Positions 1 through 5,998 of a stretch of 7,627 nucleotides of DNA are shown here, one piece after another. The DNA is taken from the NCBI GenBank assembly GCA_030643455.1, contig DAOWLV010000142.1, forward strand, positions 1-7,627. The letters are read 5' to 3'. The position numbers and the translations under genes were made by a program. The notes below the pieces were generated by a model, which did not search any database, was not told where the DNA came from, and saw only the letters and a list, made by a program, of their open reading frames with translations. The first letter of the stretch is position 1. Each line of letters begins with the position of its first letter. The stretch comes from Candidatus Krumholzibacteriia bacterium (GTDB taxonomy: Bacteria > Krumholzibacteriota > Krumholzibacteriia > LZORAL124-64-63).

Positions 1-2
1 CT

Positions 3-230
3 GTTGGTGTAGCAGTGATTGCTCTGATCTCGTGTTCGCAGCCACAGGAAGATAAACAGATGCAACAGAGCTACCCGAACGACAAGGATGGCGCGGGGCT
101 GAATGAATTGGTCAAGGCAGGGTGGTTCTGTCTAGCATCGCACAAGGCGGTTCCGGAATATGCTTTTCTCCGCACTGTTCGCACCGAGTTCGAAAGCAAA
201 AAGCCCCCCGGGGGAACTTTTTCGCAATGA
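3..230 (+). CDS. Possible small lipoprotein, 5' end outside the window
   Basis: An open frame enters from the left edge and reads VGVAVIALISCSQPQEDK at its start. This looks like the hydrophobic core of a signal peptide followed by a lipobox (Leu-Ile-Ser-Cys), so the product could be a small lipoprotein of about 60 residues after processing. The rest (a polar stretch, then NELVKAGWFCLASHK) matches no family I recognise. The true start would lie left of the window. The last 10 or so codons run through the C/G-rich inverted repeat at 198-222, and a genuine gene would more usually stop before such an element. The frame may therefore be a decayed or frameshifted gene end, or not coding at all. 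The lipobox is the only positive evidence. Confidence 0.3.
   Translation, partial: VGVAVIALISCSQPQEDKQMQQSYPNDKDGAGLNELVKAGWFCLASHKAVPEYAFLRTVRTEFESKKPPGGTFSQ
198..222. repeat. Inverted repeat, possible bidirectional terminator
   Basis: The arms are AAAAAG (198-203) and CTTTTT (217-222), with C6 (204-209) and G5 (210-214) between them and two unpaired A residues at 215-216. With A and T tracts on both sides, the element could end transcription in either direction. The near-absence of a loop forces some of the C/G pairs open, so the fold is imperfect. The same bases also resemble an ECF-sigma -35 element (GGAAC then T), so the role is uncertain. Confidence 0.35.
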
Positions 231-271
231 TATCCAATATCCCAGCTAGTCAGGCACCATTGGTGCGACAA

Positions 272-303
272 CAAAAATTCGAGGGGGCCATTGCGGCCCC
301 CTC
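272..303 (-). terminator. Intrinsic terminator of the TPR gene
   Basis: On the minus strand a perfect 9-bp stem, GAGGGGGCC (295-303 read in reverse) with GGCCCCCTC (281-289), closes a 5-nt loop. It is followed by GAA and then five T residues (complement of 273-277). It lies 37 bases past the stop of the TPR gene, the normal place for a Rho-independent terminator. A smaller hairpin lies just beyond it on the same strand (GCACC, ATT loop, GGTGC; 254-266). Confidence 0.82.
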
Positions 304-339
304 TCTCATACCCGCGATTTCATGCGGTTCCGACTGCCG

Positions 340-1446
340 TCAGTTTTCCGGCGTGTCGTTGTCATCGCGGACGGGGGCGGGGGACTCCTCGACCTCGAAC
401 TCGTCCTCGGCCACCGGTTCCGCGGCGGCGACCTCCATGTCGTCCGCCACGTTGAATCCGGCTGCGAGTACGCCCAGGTCGACCGGCTCGTGGTCCTCGG
501 CCTCGGTCAACTCAGATACTCGGGCCATGCTGATGTCGGCCTTCTCGTAATCCCCGTCAGCCTCCAGGGCCGCGGCGTAGGCTTCGCCCGAGGCGGTGAA
601 GTGGCCGTTCCGTTCCAGCGCCACGCCCAGGTTGTTCTGGAAACAGGCCACATCGGGTTCGATCTGCACGGCCTTGGCCAGGGCGGACAGGGCTTCCTCG
701 TAACGACCCTGCTGGATGCGGATCAGCCCCAGGTTGTTCAGGCTCCAGGCGTCGTCTTCCTTGACCTGCAGGATGGTCAGATAGCTGGAGGCCGCCTCTT
801 CGAGCAGACCCTGGTTGTGCTGGATGCGACCCAGGACCCGCGTGGCATTGGTGCTGCCGGGGGCCGCGGCCAGGGCCAGTTCGATCTGGATCCTGGCTTC
901 ATCCTCGCGGCCCTGCTCCAGAAGTACGCGTCCGTAGTTGATCAGACTCTTGGTGTGGTCAGGCTTGATCTCCAGGGCGAAGGCGAAGGCTTCTTCGGCG
1001 GCCTCATTGTCGCCGGCCTTCCACTCGCTCAGACCGAGCATGTAGAAACCCCAGGCGTTGGCGGGATGCTCTTCGGTGTAGATGGCGAACATTTCCACAG
1101 CATCACCATAACTGCGGTCGAAGAAGGCTTTTTCCGCCATGGCGTAGGTGACGATTTTCGGCTCGGGGGCCTCGACGACAACCGCTTCGGCATCAGCAGC
1201 GACCTCGTCGGGGTGCCCAGCGGGTTCGGAAGCGACGGTGATGGTCGGTTCATCCATTCCGGTTTGTTCGGTGGTTGGCATTTCGGTGACGACGACGGGA
1301 TCGGACACGGCAATTTCATTGTCACCGCGGGTGGCAACCCGAACGCCGACGAAAATAGTTAGGGCCAGAACCAGAACAAAAAGCACGCCGGCCTCGGCGA
1401 ATTTCATCTTGTGATCCTGGGGATTGGTAAGCTCCTGCTTCTTCAT
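340..1446 (-). CDS. Membrane-anchored periplasmic TPR protein
   Basis: The 368-residue product has a basic N-terminus (MKK...HKMKF), one hydrophobic segment at about residues 18-37 and no evident signal peptidase site. It is thus predicted to be an N-in/C-out single-pass protein with its bulk in the periplasm. A Glu/Pro/Val-rich linker (about 45-97) precedes roughly six tetratricopeptide repeats (about 98-301). The repeats show the usual small/aromatic spacing (for example AWSLNNLGLIRIQQGRYEEAL). A very acidic tail (about 313-368) follows. TPR domains are protein-interaction scaffolds; no enzymatic motif is visible, so the partner and pathway are unknown. I chose the ATG at 1446 because AAGGAG lies 6 bases upstream. 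The frame stays open to an ATG at 1518 that has no ribosome-binding site and would put 24 polar residues before the anchor. The gene is divergent from the secreted-protein gene at 1924 and appears monocistronic. Confidence 0.9.
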   Translation of the reverse strand: MKKQELTNPQDHKMKFAEAGVLFVLVLALTIFVGVRVATRGDNEIAVSDPVVVTEMPTTEQTGMDEPTITVASEPAGHPDEVAADAEAVVVEAPEPKIVTYAMAEKAFFDRSYGDAVEMFAIYTEEHPANAWGFYMLGLSEWKAGDNEAAEEAFAFALEIKPDHTKSLINYGRVLLEQGREDEARIQIELALAAAPGSTNATRVLGRIQHNQGLLEEAASSYLTILQVKEDDAWSLNNLGLIRIQQGRYEEALSALAKAVQIEPDVACFQNNLGVALERNGHFTASGEAYAAALEADGDYEKADISMARVSELTEAEDHEPVDLGVLAAGFNVADDMEVAAAEPVAEDEFEVEESPAPVRDDNDTPEN

Positions 1447-1723
1447 GATGAACTCCTTCTCTCGTGTGATGCGGCCTGCGCTTTCGGCCTGCCGCGTTAT
1501 TGGCGATCTCACCCTCATGAGCGCAAGGAGTCGGCCAGGTGGTATGTCGGTCAGGACGGATTCAAGTTATTCCATGGCAATGAATTAATTATTCAAGAGG
1601 CACTGAGGAAGCTTTTGTTGTGTCTAAGCGGACACGGTATTTTTGTGTTTTTCCGGCCACGAAAATGGCTGTCGGTGATGAGATTCAATATCGATAATAG
1701 AATATAAAAAACCGAGCCATAGA
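1447..1723. other. AT-rich divergent intergenic region, minus-strand promoter not resolved
   Basis: No convincing gene is seen here. The stretch must carry the promoter of the minus-strand TPR gene, but I cannot pick a good -35/-10 pair on that strand. Local structure includes GTGTC (1620-1624) with GACAC (1631-1635) around a 6-nt loop. There is also an AT-rich imperfect palindrome with arms TGAAT (1581-1585) and ATTCA (1591-1595), which could be an operator. Short open frames crossing the region have no ribosome-binding site or recognisable sequence. Confidence 0.4.
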
Positions 1724-1752
1724 TTGAATTTTGTCCCGAAACGTGATACAGT
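1724..1752 (+). promoter_or_regulatory. Candidate sigma70-type promoter for the secreted-protein gene
   Basis: TTGAAT (1724-1729) and TACAGT (1747-1752) are separated by exactly 17 bases; each matches the housekeeping consensus at four of six positions. The predicted start of transcription, about 1758-1760, falls directly before the first arm of the stem-loop series in the leader. That coincidence gives some independent support. No experimental evidence is available. Confidence 0.42.
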
Positions 1753-1758
1753 TAACTG

Positions 1759-1905
1759 CAAATAGGGAGAAGTTTTGGTCAATTCGTCAGAGATCAATGA
1801 TTTTTTTTCCATTTTCCCTATTGAAGCGCATGTCCGGACATTTTGCGCTTCGAATCGTTGCATCCCCCTAGTCTCCCCTTGGGGGTGCTTGAGTCGGCTC
1901 AACCC
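1759..1905 (+). promoter_or_regulatory. Highly structured 5' leader (four stem-loops)
   Basis: Four stems follow one another up to the ribosome-binding site. P1 pairs 1761-1771 with 1812-1822 (11 pairs, one G-U) and encloses a weaker stem (1775-1780 with 1792-1797) followed by eight T residues (1801-1808). P2 pairs GAAGCGC (1823-1829) with GCGCTTC (1845-1851) and contains the palindrome ATGTCCGGACAT (1830-1841). P3 pairs 1860-1868 with 1881-1888 (eight pairs, one bulged T). P4 pairs TTGAG (1889-1893) with CTCAA (1898-1902) on a TCGG loop. Four bases in the P3 loop (CTCC, 1873-1876) are complementary to the GGAG of the ribosome-binding site. This could be a regulatory or mRNA-stabilising leader. 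I do not recognise a known riboswitch class. Confidence 0.42.
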
Positions 1906-1923
1906 TTTAGGAGGACGATTGAA

Positions 1924-2547
1924 ATGAAGCTAATGATTACCATCCTGATGCTGGCCTTCTGCGCCAGCGGCGCCATGGCCCAGCAGACCCTGACCTACGG
2001 TTGGGAAGACGGTATCGCCACCCATCTGGGTATTTACGGTAACGTGGGTGATGCCATCAACGTGGATGACTTCGCACACACAGGTACGCACTCCTTGTAC
2101 ATGACCGAAGATCCTATCGACGGAACGCCTCAGGTCTTCGTCGCCTGGATCGCCGCATTGCAGGACGGCGACGAGGTTACCGTCAGCTTCTGGACTTACG
2201 ATGACACGCCTGACGCTGCGCCCAGCTCGCGCATCTGGGCTCACTACACCTCTAACGCCATCCTGGACTACCAGGGTAGCGCCGGTGGCAACGGTGATTA
2301 CAGCCCCGGTACTGGCTGGTCAGAGCAGAGCTTCACTTGGACCGTGGATCTGCTTGGGGATCCCGATCGTACCGCCCTGTGCATCGAGTTCCGCATGTAC
2401 AGCGCTGTTGGCTTGCCAGGCCCGTACTATTGCGACGACGTTACCGTCACCGCTCCGGACGAGGCCCAGATCTTCTTCGCGGACGATGACCCCGTCGTCG
2501 CCAACGAGGAAACCACTTTCGGTGGTGTCAAGGCTCTGTACCGGTAA
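1924..2547 (+). CDS. Secreted beta-sandwich (carbohydrate-binding-like) protein
   Basis: The 207-residue precursor has a clear Sec signal peptide (MKLMITILMLAFCASGAMA, cleaved before QQTLTYGWEDG). The mature part is about 188 residues, acidic and rich in aromatic and small residues. Its layout recalls jelly-roll carbohydrate-binding modules of the CBM4/9 type: WEDG near the start, HTGTHSLYM at about 52-60, and a closing strand with the DDV motif (YYCDDVTVT, 168-176). Cys153 and Cys170 could form a disulfide in the mature protein. There is no catalytic domain, so binding to a glycan or surface is the likeliest role, but this is a fold-level inference. The protein ends in ETTFGGVKALYR, discussed as a possible C-terminal tag. 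The ATG at 1924 is preceded by a strong AGGAGG 8 bases upstream; longer in-frame starts would run through the structured leader. A strong terminator follows, so it is a single-gene unit. Confidence 0.85.
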   Translation: MKLMITILMLAFCASGAMAQQTLTYGWEDGIATHLGIYGNVGDAINVDDFAHTGTHSLYMTEDPIDGTPQVFVAWIAALQDGDEVTVSFWTYDDTPDAAPSSRIWAHYTSNAILDYQGSAGGNGDYSPGTGWSEQSFTWTVDLLGDPDRTALCIEFRMYSAVGLPGPYYCDDVTVTAPDEAQIFFADDDPVVANEETTFGGVKALYR

Positions 2548-2572
2548 TTCTACCGCTCACCAAAAGAGTGAG

Positions 2573-2603
2573 GCCCCGTCGCGTCAGCGGCGGGGCTTTT
2601 TTT
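2573..2603 (+). terminator. Intrinsic terminator of the secreted-protein gene
   Basis: A 10-bp stem, GCCCCGTCGC (2573-2582) with GCGGCGGGGC (2587-2596), has one G-T wobble and a GTCA loop. It is followed immediately by seven T residues (2597-2603). It lies 26 bases after the stop codon and is a textbook Rho-independent terminator. Confidence 0.92.
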
Positions 2604-2689
2604 CGTTGGGCACCACGGCTTCCACTGGATTGCTCCACGGTACCTTCTACGGCAAACTGTAAGGAACTGGAATCAAGAGCAATGATTAG
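2604..2689. other. Intergenic stretch with no visible feature
   Basis: I see no gene, promoter or repeat between the terminator and the palindrome pair. This is the left part of the non-coding region that leads into the transporter operon. Confidence 0.5.
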
Positions 2690-2722
2690 CGAAATTTCGC
2701 CACCAACAATGACGAAATTTCG
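2690..2722. repeat. Two copies of the palindrome CGAAATTTCG (candidate operator)
   Basis: The perfect 10-bp palindrome CGAAATTTCG occurs at 2690-2699 and again at 2713-2722, 23 bases centre to centre. Each copy is preceded by AATGA, directly in the second and 4 bases further away in the first. Spacing near two helical turns and a location upstream of the transporter operon fit a dimeric regulator binding side by side. If the promoter at 2777-2804 is correct, the sites lie about 90-120 bases upstream of the transcript start, which would suit an activator better than a repressor. No regulator gene is in the window. Confidence 0.5.
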
Positions 2723-2776
2723 TTACTTCTGGCGTCCAGTCATGGAGGGCATGGATCATGTTTGGAAATCAAAACT

Positions 2777-2804
2777 TTGTAAACCCTTTATTTTTCAATA
2801 CATT
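2777..2804 (+). promoter_or_regulatory. Candidate promoter of the TTT transporter operon
   Basis: TTGTAA (2777-2782) and TACATT (2799-2804) are spaced by 16 bases in a locally AT-rich stretch; each half matches the sigma70 consensus at four of six positions. Transcription would begin near 2811, leaving a leader of about 155 bases that contains the nested hairpin at 2827-2893. The match is moderate and other promoters are possible. Confidence 0.35.
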
Positions 2805-2826
2805 AGCTCCCCGGGGGGCCGCTTGG

Positions 2827-2893
2827 TTCCCCCGAACTTCCCCGCCAGAAAGCGGCACAGACTTTGCGGTGGGGCCCTCGGTGGAATTTTTTT
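2827..2893 (+). terminator. Nested hairpin plus T7 in the operon leader (possible attenuator)
   Basis: The outer stem pairs TTCCCCCGA (2827-2835) with TCGGTGGAA (2878-2886), with one C/T mismatch. Inside it CCCCGCC (2840-2846) pairs with GGTGGGG (2868-2874), and AAAG (2849-2852) pairs with CTTT (2862-2865). Seven T residues (2887-2893) follow the outer arm directly, giving the form of an intrinsic terminator 74 bases before the transporter start. Competing pairings exist: GTTC/GAAC (2826-2829 with 2834-2837), and the G run at 2813-2818 with the C run at 2829-2833. These could switch the hairpin off. It could instead terminate a short separate RNA. Confidence 0.42.
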
Positions 2894-2967
2894 CGCGTGA
2901 CGAACCGAGATGAGAAACACCATGCGATCTCCCATACGACCGCTTCGTGAAGGACGGTAAATAAGAC

Positions 2968-4476
2968 ATGGGCACGAGCCTGACCACTCGGCTGCTGGGA
3001 TTGTCCGCGATGTTGATGGCGGCGCTCGTTTTCGCCCAACCGCCCGCCGCAAGTGCGGCCTATCCCGAGAAACCCATCGTCATCATCGTGCACGCCAAGC
3101 CGGGTGGAGCCATCGACCTGACCGCCCGTGTGGTATCCAAGGTGGCCCGCAACTATACCGACGCTCCCTTGGTGATCGAAAACCGCTACGGCGGTTCGGG
3201 CGCCGTGGCCATGCGGGCCGTGCTGGGCCGCAAGGCCGACGGCTACACCGTGCTGGCCGCGCCGGCCACCTTCATCTCCACGATTCAGATCACCCAGAGC
3301 GATTTCGGCATGGACGACTTCTACTTCCTGGCCTGTCTGACCGAAGCACCCGAAGCCCTGATCACCAACCGTCACAGCGACGTGGTCACCTTCGAGGATA
3401 TCGTGACCGATGCTCACGCCAAGCAAGGCCGCCAGATCTGGGTCGGGCCCGGCGTGGGCAGCCTGGATCACCTGATGGCCATCAAGACCTGGGACAAGCT
3501 GGGCATCACCGCCACCTGGGTTCCCTACGACGGTGGCGGCGAAGCCATCGCGGCCCTGCTGGGTCAGCATGGGGATGTCTACGTGGGGAATCCCGAAGAC
3601 GTCAAGGGCCGGCCGGACCTGAACATCGCCGTGGTTTCGACCCGCAAACGCCTGGAACACTTCCCCGACACGCCGACGCTGCTGGAAGTGGGTTGTGACC
3701 TTCCCGACGAGATCATGTGGCGCGGTTTTGCCGTCAAGCAGGGCACCCCACCGGATATCATCACCTATCTGGACGATCTGCTGGGCAAGGTCGCCCGGGA
3801 CGAGGAGTGGCTCGCCTTCGTGGCGCTGAACTCGGCAAAAGCAGTCCATTACCGGCACGACGAATTCACGGCCATTGTGGATCGTGACAGCGGCGAAGCG
3901 GTCAAGTACCTGCGGATGGCGAATATCCTGGCTTCCAACGAGGACCCGAAGGCCAATCGCATCCGTACCCTGGCCTGGTTGACGGTCCCGGTCATTGCCT
4001 TGGGGCTGGCACTGGTGCTGCGACTGCGCCGGCGGCGCCCGACCGGCGTGGCCATGATCGCCGGTTTATGTCTGGCGCTGGCGGCAATGTTTTTCGTGCT
4101 CGCCTGGAGTTTCCCGCCGCCGACGAAGGGCCAGAACGTGGGAGCCGCGACCATTCCCCTGATCTGGTCGGCGGTGCTGGCCGTCTTCGCCGTTATGCAG
4201 GTCCGTGCCGATCTGATCAACCATCAGGACGTTGGGCACGGCCGGGTCAAGCTGGTTCTGGGTCTCGTCCTGCTGATGGTGGTCTTTGTCGCCATCCTGC
4301 CGGGGATCGGATTTTTCCCCGCGACGACGATCCTGCTTCTGGGCGGCATCTACGCCATGGGTTACCGGCGCCACGTAATGGTGGCGACGGTCACTGTTTC
4401 CATGCTCGTGTTCTGTTACGTCGTGTTCATTCGTACCCTGGGGCTGCCGTTGCCCGAAGGTAGTTGGTTCCAGTAG
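2968..4476 (+). CDS. Fused TTT transporter subunits: TctC-like binding protein plus TctB-like membrane protein
   Basis: The 502-residue protein begins with a Sec signal peptide (cleavage near ASA|AYPEKP, residue 30). A BUG/TctC-type periplasmic binding domain follows (about 31-320). It shows the family hallmarks YPEKPI, PGGAID (45-50, carboxylate-binding loop), ENRYGGSGAVA (71-81) and DGYT (91-94). After a short linker come about six membrane segments: about 334-352, 358-380, 395-413, 428-446, 448-465 and 469-490. Residues 358-500 resemble TctB, with an inter-helix GAATIPLIWS segment, GIGFFPATT (446-454) and a terminal RTLGLPLPEGSW. TTT systems import carboxylates by cation-coupled transport, using a soluble TctC and membrane TctB and TctA encoded by separate genes. 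Here the first two are one chain. The first membrane segment ends in RLRRRRP, so it probably brings the chain to the cytoplasm before TctB begins. The ATG at 2968 is the first in frame; the best ribosome-binding site (GAAGGA, 2949-2954) is rather distant. TctA follows 10 bases downstream. The substrate is unknown. Confidence 0.9.
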   Translation: MGTSLTTRLLGLSAMLMAALVFAQPPAASAAYPEKPIVIIVHAKPGGAIDLTARVVSKVARNYTDAPLVIENRYGGSGAVAMRAVLGRKADGYTVLAAPATFISTIQITQSDFGMDDFYFLACLTEAPEALITNRHSDVVTFEDIVTDAHAKQGRQIWVGPGVGSLDHLMAIKTWDKLGITATWVPYDGGGEAIAALLGQHGDVYVGNPEDVKGRPDLNIAVVSTRKRLEHFPDTPTLLEVGCDLPDEIMWRGFAVKQGTPPDIITYLDDLLGKVARDEEWLAFVALNSAKAVHYRHDEFTAIVDRDSGEAVKYLRMANILASNEDPKANRIRTLAWLTVPVIALGLALVLRLRRRRPTGVAMIAGLCLALAAMFFVLAWSFPPPTKGQNVGAATIPLIWSAVLAVFAVMQVRADLINHQDVGHGRVKLVLGLVLLMVVFVAILPGIGFFPATTILLLGGIYAMGYRRHVMVATVTVSMLVFCYVVFIRTLGLPLPEGSWFQ

Positions 4477-4486
4477 GAGAGGTACG

Positions 4487-5998
4487 ATGGAGATTCTACA
4501 AAACCTGATGGACGGTTTCGCAACCCTGGTGGGGTCCGGTCTGCCGGGCATCGCCTGGTGGGAACCCTCCGCCGTCATCGTGGGCGGCATCATCATCGGG
4601 ATCTTCGTGGGCGTCATGCCCGGGTTGTCCGCATCCACTGGCGTGGCCTTGATGGTGCCTTTCACCTACGGCATGGATCCTCTACTGGCCTTGATCCTGC
4701 TGGTGGCCGTCTACACGGCTTCGGCATACGGCGGTTGCATCACCGCCATCGCCATCAATACCCCGGGCACGCCTGCCGCGGTGGCCCTGGCCTTCGACGG
4801 GTACACCTTGACGCAGCGCGGCGAGCCCGGACGCGCGCTGGGGACAGCCGTGATAGCCAACTGCACCGGCGGCATACTGGGCACCTTCATTCTCATCGGT
4901 TTTTCGGTTCCGCTGGCCAAGGCGGCGCTGGCCTTCGGGCCGCCGGAGTACTTCGCCCTGGCCATCTTCGGTTTGACCATCGTGGTGTCCATGGAGTCGA
5001 AGAACATGCTCAAGGGCGCCGTGAGCACGGTGCTGGGCCTGCTGCTGATGACCATCGGCCTGGATCCCATCACCGGTTTCATGCGCTTTACCTTCGATAG
5101 GCCCGAATTGATCGACGGCATCGCCTTCATCCCGGCCCTGATCGGTCTCTTCGCGGTGGGCGAAGTCCTTCTGAATATCGAGCGCTACGAACCGGTGCAG
5201 GCTGCTTTGCAGACCTTCTCCAGCAAGATGCCGGGCCGAAAGGAAGTGCTGGGACTCAAGGTCGCCATCATGCAGTCGTCGATTCTGGGTACCGTGATCG
5301 GCGTCGTGCCCGGCGCCGGCGCCACCATCGCGGCCTTCATCGCCTACAACGAGGCGCGGCGGATCAGCAAGAAACCCGAGGAATTCGGCAAGGGCAGTCT
5401 GGAAGGGATCGCGGCTCCCGCGGCCGCGGCCGGCGGATCCGTTGGCGGGGCCCTGGTGCCCCTGTTGACCCTGGGTATTCCCGGCAGCGCCGCCACCGCG
5501 GTACTGATCGGCGCCCTGATGCTGCACGGCGTGACTCCGGGTCCGGAACTGTTTGCCGGCAAGAATTCCTATCTGGTCTACGGCCTGTTTGCCAGCCTGG
5601 TGCTGGGCAACTTCGTGTTGCTGGTCCTGGGGGTCATGGGCAACAGGTTATGGGTGAAGATCATTTCCGCACCCAAGGCCCTGCTCTATCCGGTGATCCT
5701 GGTCATCGCGTTCGTGGGGAGTTTCGGCGTGGCCAATTCCCTCTTCGACGTTTTGATCTGCCTGGTCTTCGGGATTTTCGGCTGGATCCTGCGCCGCTAC
5801 GGCTTCCCGACGGCGCCCCTGGTGCTGGCCCTCATCCTGGGCTACATGGCCGAGTCCAATTTCCGGCGTGCCCTGATCATGGGCGACCCTTCCATTTTCT
5901 TCACCCGTCCGGTCAGCGCCATCATGCTGCTCCTGGCCCTGCTCTCGTTCTCGATTCCCATCATTCGTCTCAAGGTTGCCAAACGAAAAAAAGACTAG
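4487..5998 (+). CDS. tctA: TTT family transporter large membrane subunit TctA
   Basis: The 503-residue multi-pass inner-membrane protein is full length for TctA, the main transport subunit of tripartite tricarboxylate transporters. The two inverted halves carry the usual signatures. In the first are GVMPGLSASTGVALMVP (42-58), YGGCITAIAINTPGTPAAVALAFDGY (81-106) and RGEPGRALG (111-119). In the second are GVVPGAGATIAAFIAYNEAR (272-291), FGKGSLEGIAAPAAAAGGSVGGALVPLLTLGIPGSAATAVLIGALMLHGVTPGP (300-353). The short Gly/Pro motifs of each half are thought to line the substrate path. A strong ribosome-binding site (AGGAGAGG, 4475-4482) overlaps the stop codon of the upstream tctC-tctB fusion, so the two are co-transcribed and probably translationally coupled. 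The order C-B-A is the standard one for the family. The protein ends in a basic KVAKRKKD tail. No frameshift or missing motif is visible. Confidence 0.95.
   Translation: MEILQNLMDGFATLVGSGLPGIAWWEPSAVIVGGIIIGIFVGVMPGLSASTGVALMVPFTYGMDPLLALILLVAVYTASAYGGCITAIAINTPGTPAAVALAFDGYTLTQRGEPGRALGTAVIANCTGGILGTFILIGFSVPLAKAALAFGPPEYFALAIFGLTIVVSMESKNMLKGAVSTVLGLLLMTIGLDPITGFMRFTFDRPELIDGIAFIPALIGLFAVGEVLLNIERYEPVQAALQTFSSKMPGRKEVLGLKVAIMQSSILGTVIGVVPGAGATIAAFIAYNEARRISKKPEEFGKGSLEGIAAPAAAAGGSVGGALVPLLTLGIPGSAATAVLIGALMLHGVTPGPELFAGKNSYLVYGLFASLVLGNFVLLVLGVMGNRLWVKIISAPKALLYPVILVIAFVGSFGVANSLFDVLICLVFGIFGWILRRYGFPTAPLVLALILGYMAESNFRRALIMGDPSIFFTRPVSAIMLLLALLSFSIPIIRLKVAKRKKD

Noticed and set aside
322..1362. 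Long plus-strand open frame of 346 codons opposite the TPR gene
   Set aside because: It is antisense to clear TPR repeats. Its sequence is Gly/Val/Leu-biased as expected for the complement of a GC-rich gene, and it has no family match or ribosome-binding site.
1447..1518. Longer N-terminus for the TPR protein from the ATG at 1518
   Set aside because: No ribosome-binding site upstream of 1518, whereas AAGGAG precedes the ATG at 1446 at a good distance and gives a normal membrane anchor start.
1775..1808. Terminator formed by 1775-1797 and the T8 run
   Set aside because: The stem has only six mostly A-T pairs with an 11-nt loop, too weak for an intrinsic terminator. The T run fits better as a single-stranded part inside P1.
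1843..1923. Earlier TTG start for the secreted protein
   Set aside because: It would place 27 non-signal residues before an ideal signal peptide. The AGGAGG before the ATG at 1924 is decisive.
2725..2760. Possible sigma54 promoter (TGGC...) before the transporter operon
   Set aside because: The GG and GC dinucleotides are not at the required 10-base spacing in any register I tried.
2568..2900. Small plus-strand open frame of 110 codons between the secreted-protein gene and the transporter
   Set aside because: It starts inside the terminator hairpin, has no ribosome-binding site and crosses the palindromes and the nested hairpin. The region reads better as regulatory DNA.
2803..3858. Minus-strand open frame of 351 codons over the transporter leader and BUG domain
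   Set aside because: His/Gln/Gly-rich complement of the BUG coding sequence with no recognisable domain. The plus strand has unmistakable TctC motifs.
4682..5527. Minus-strand open frame inside tctA
   Set aside because: Low-complexity Gly/Gln/His/Arg composition; it is the shadow of a conserved membrane protein gene.
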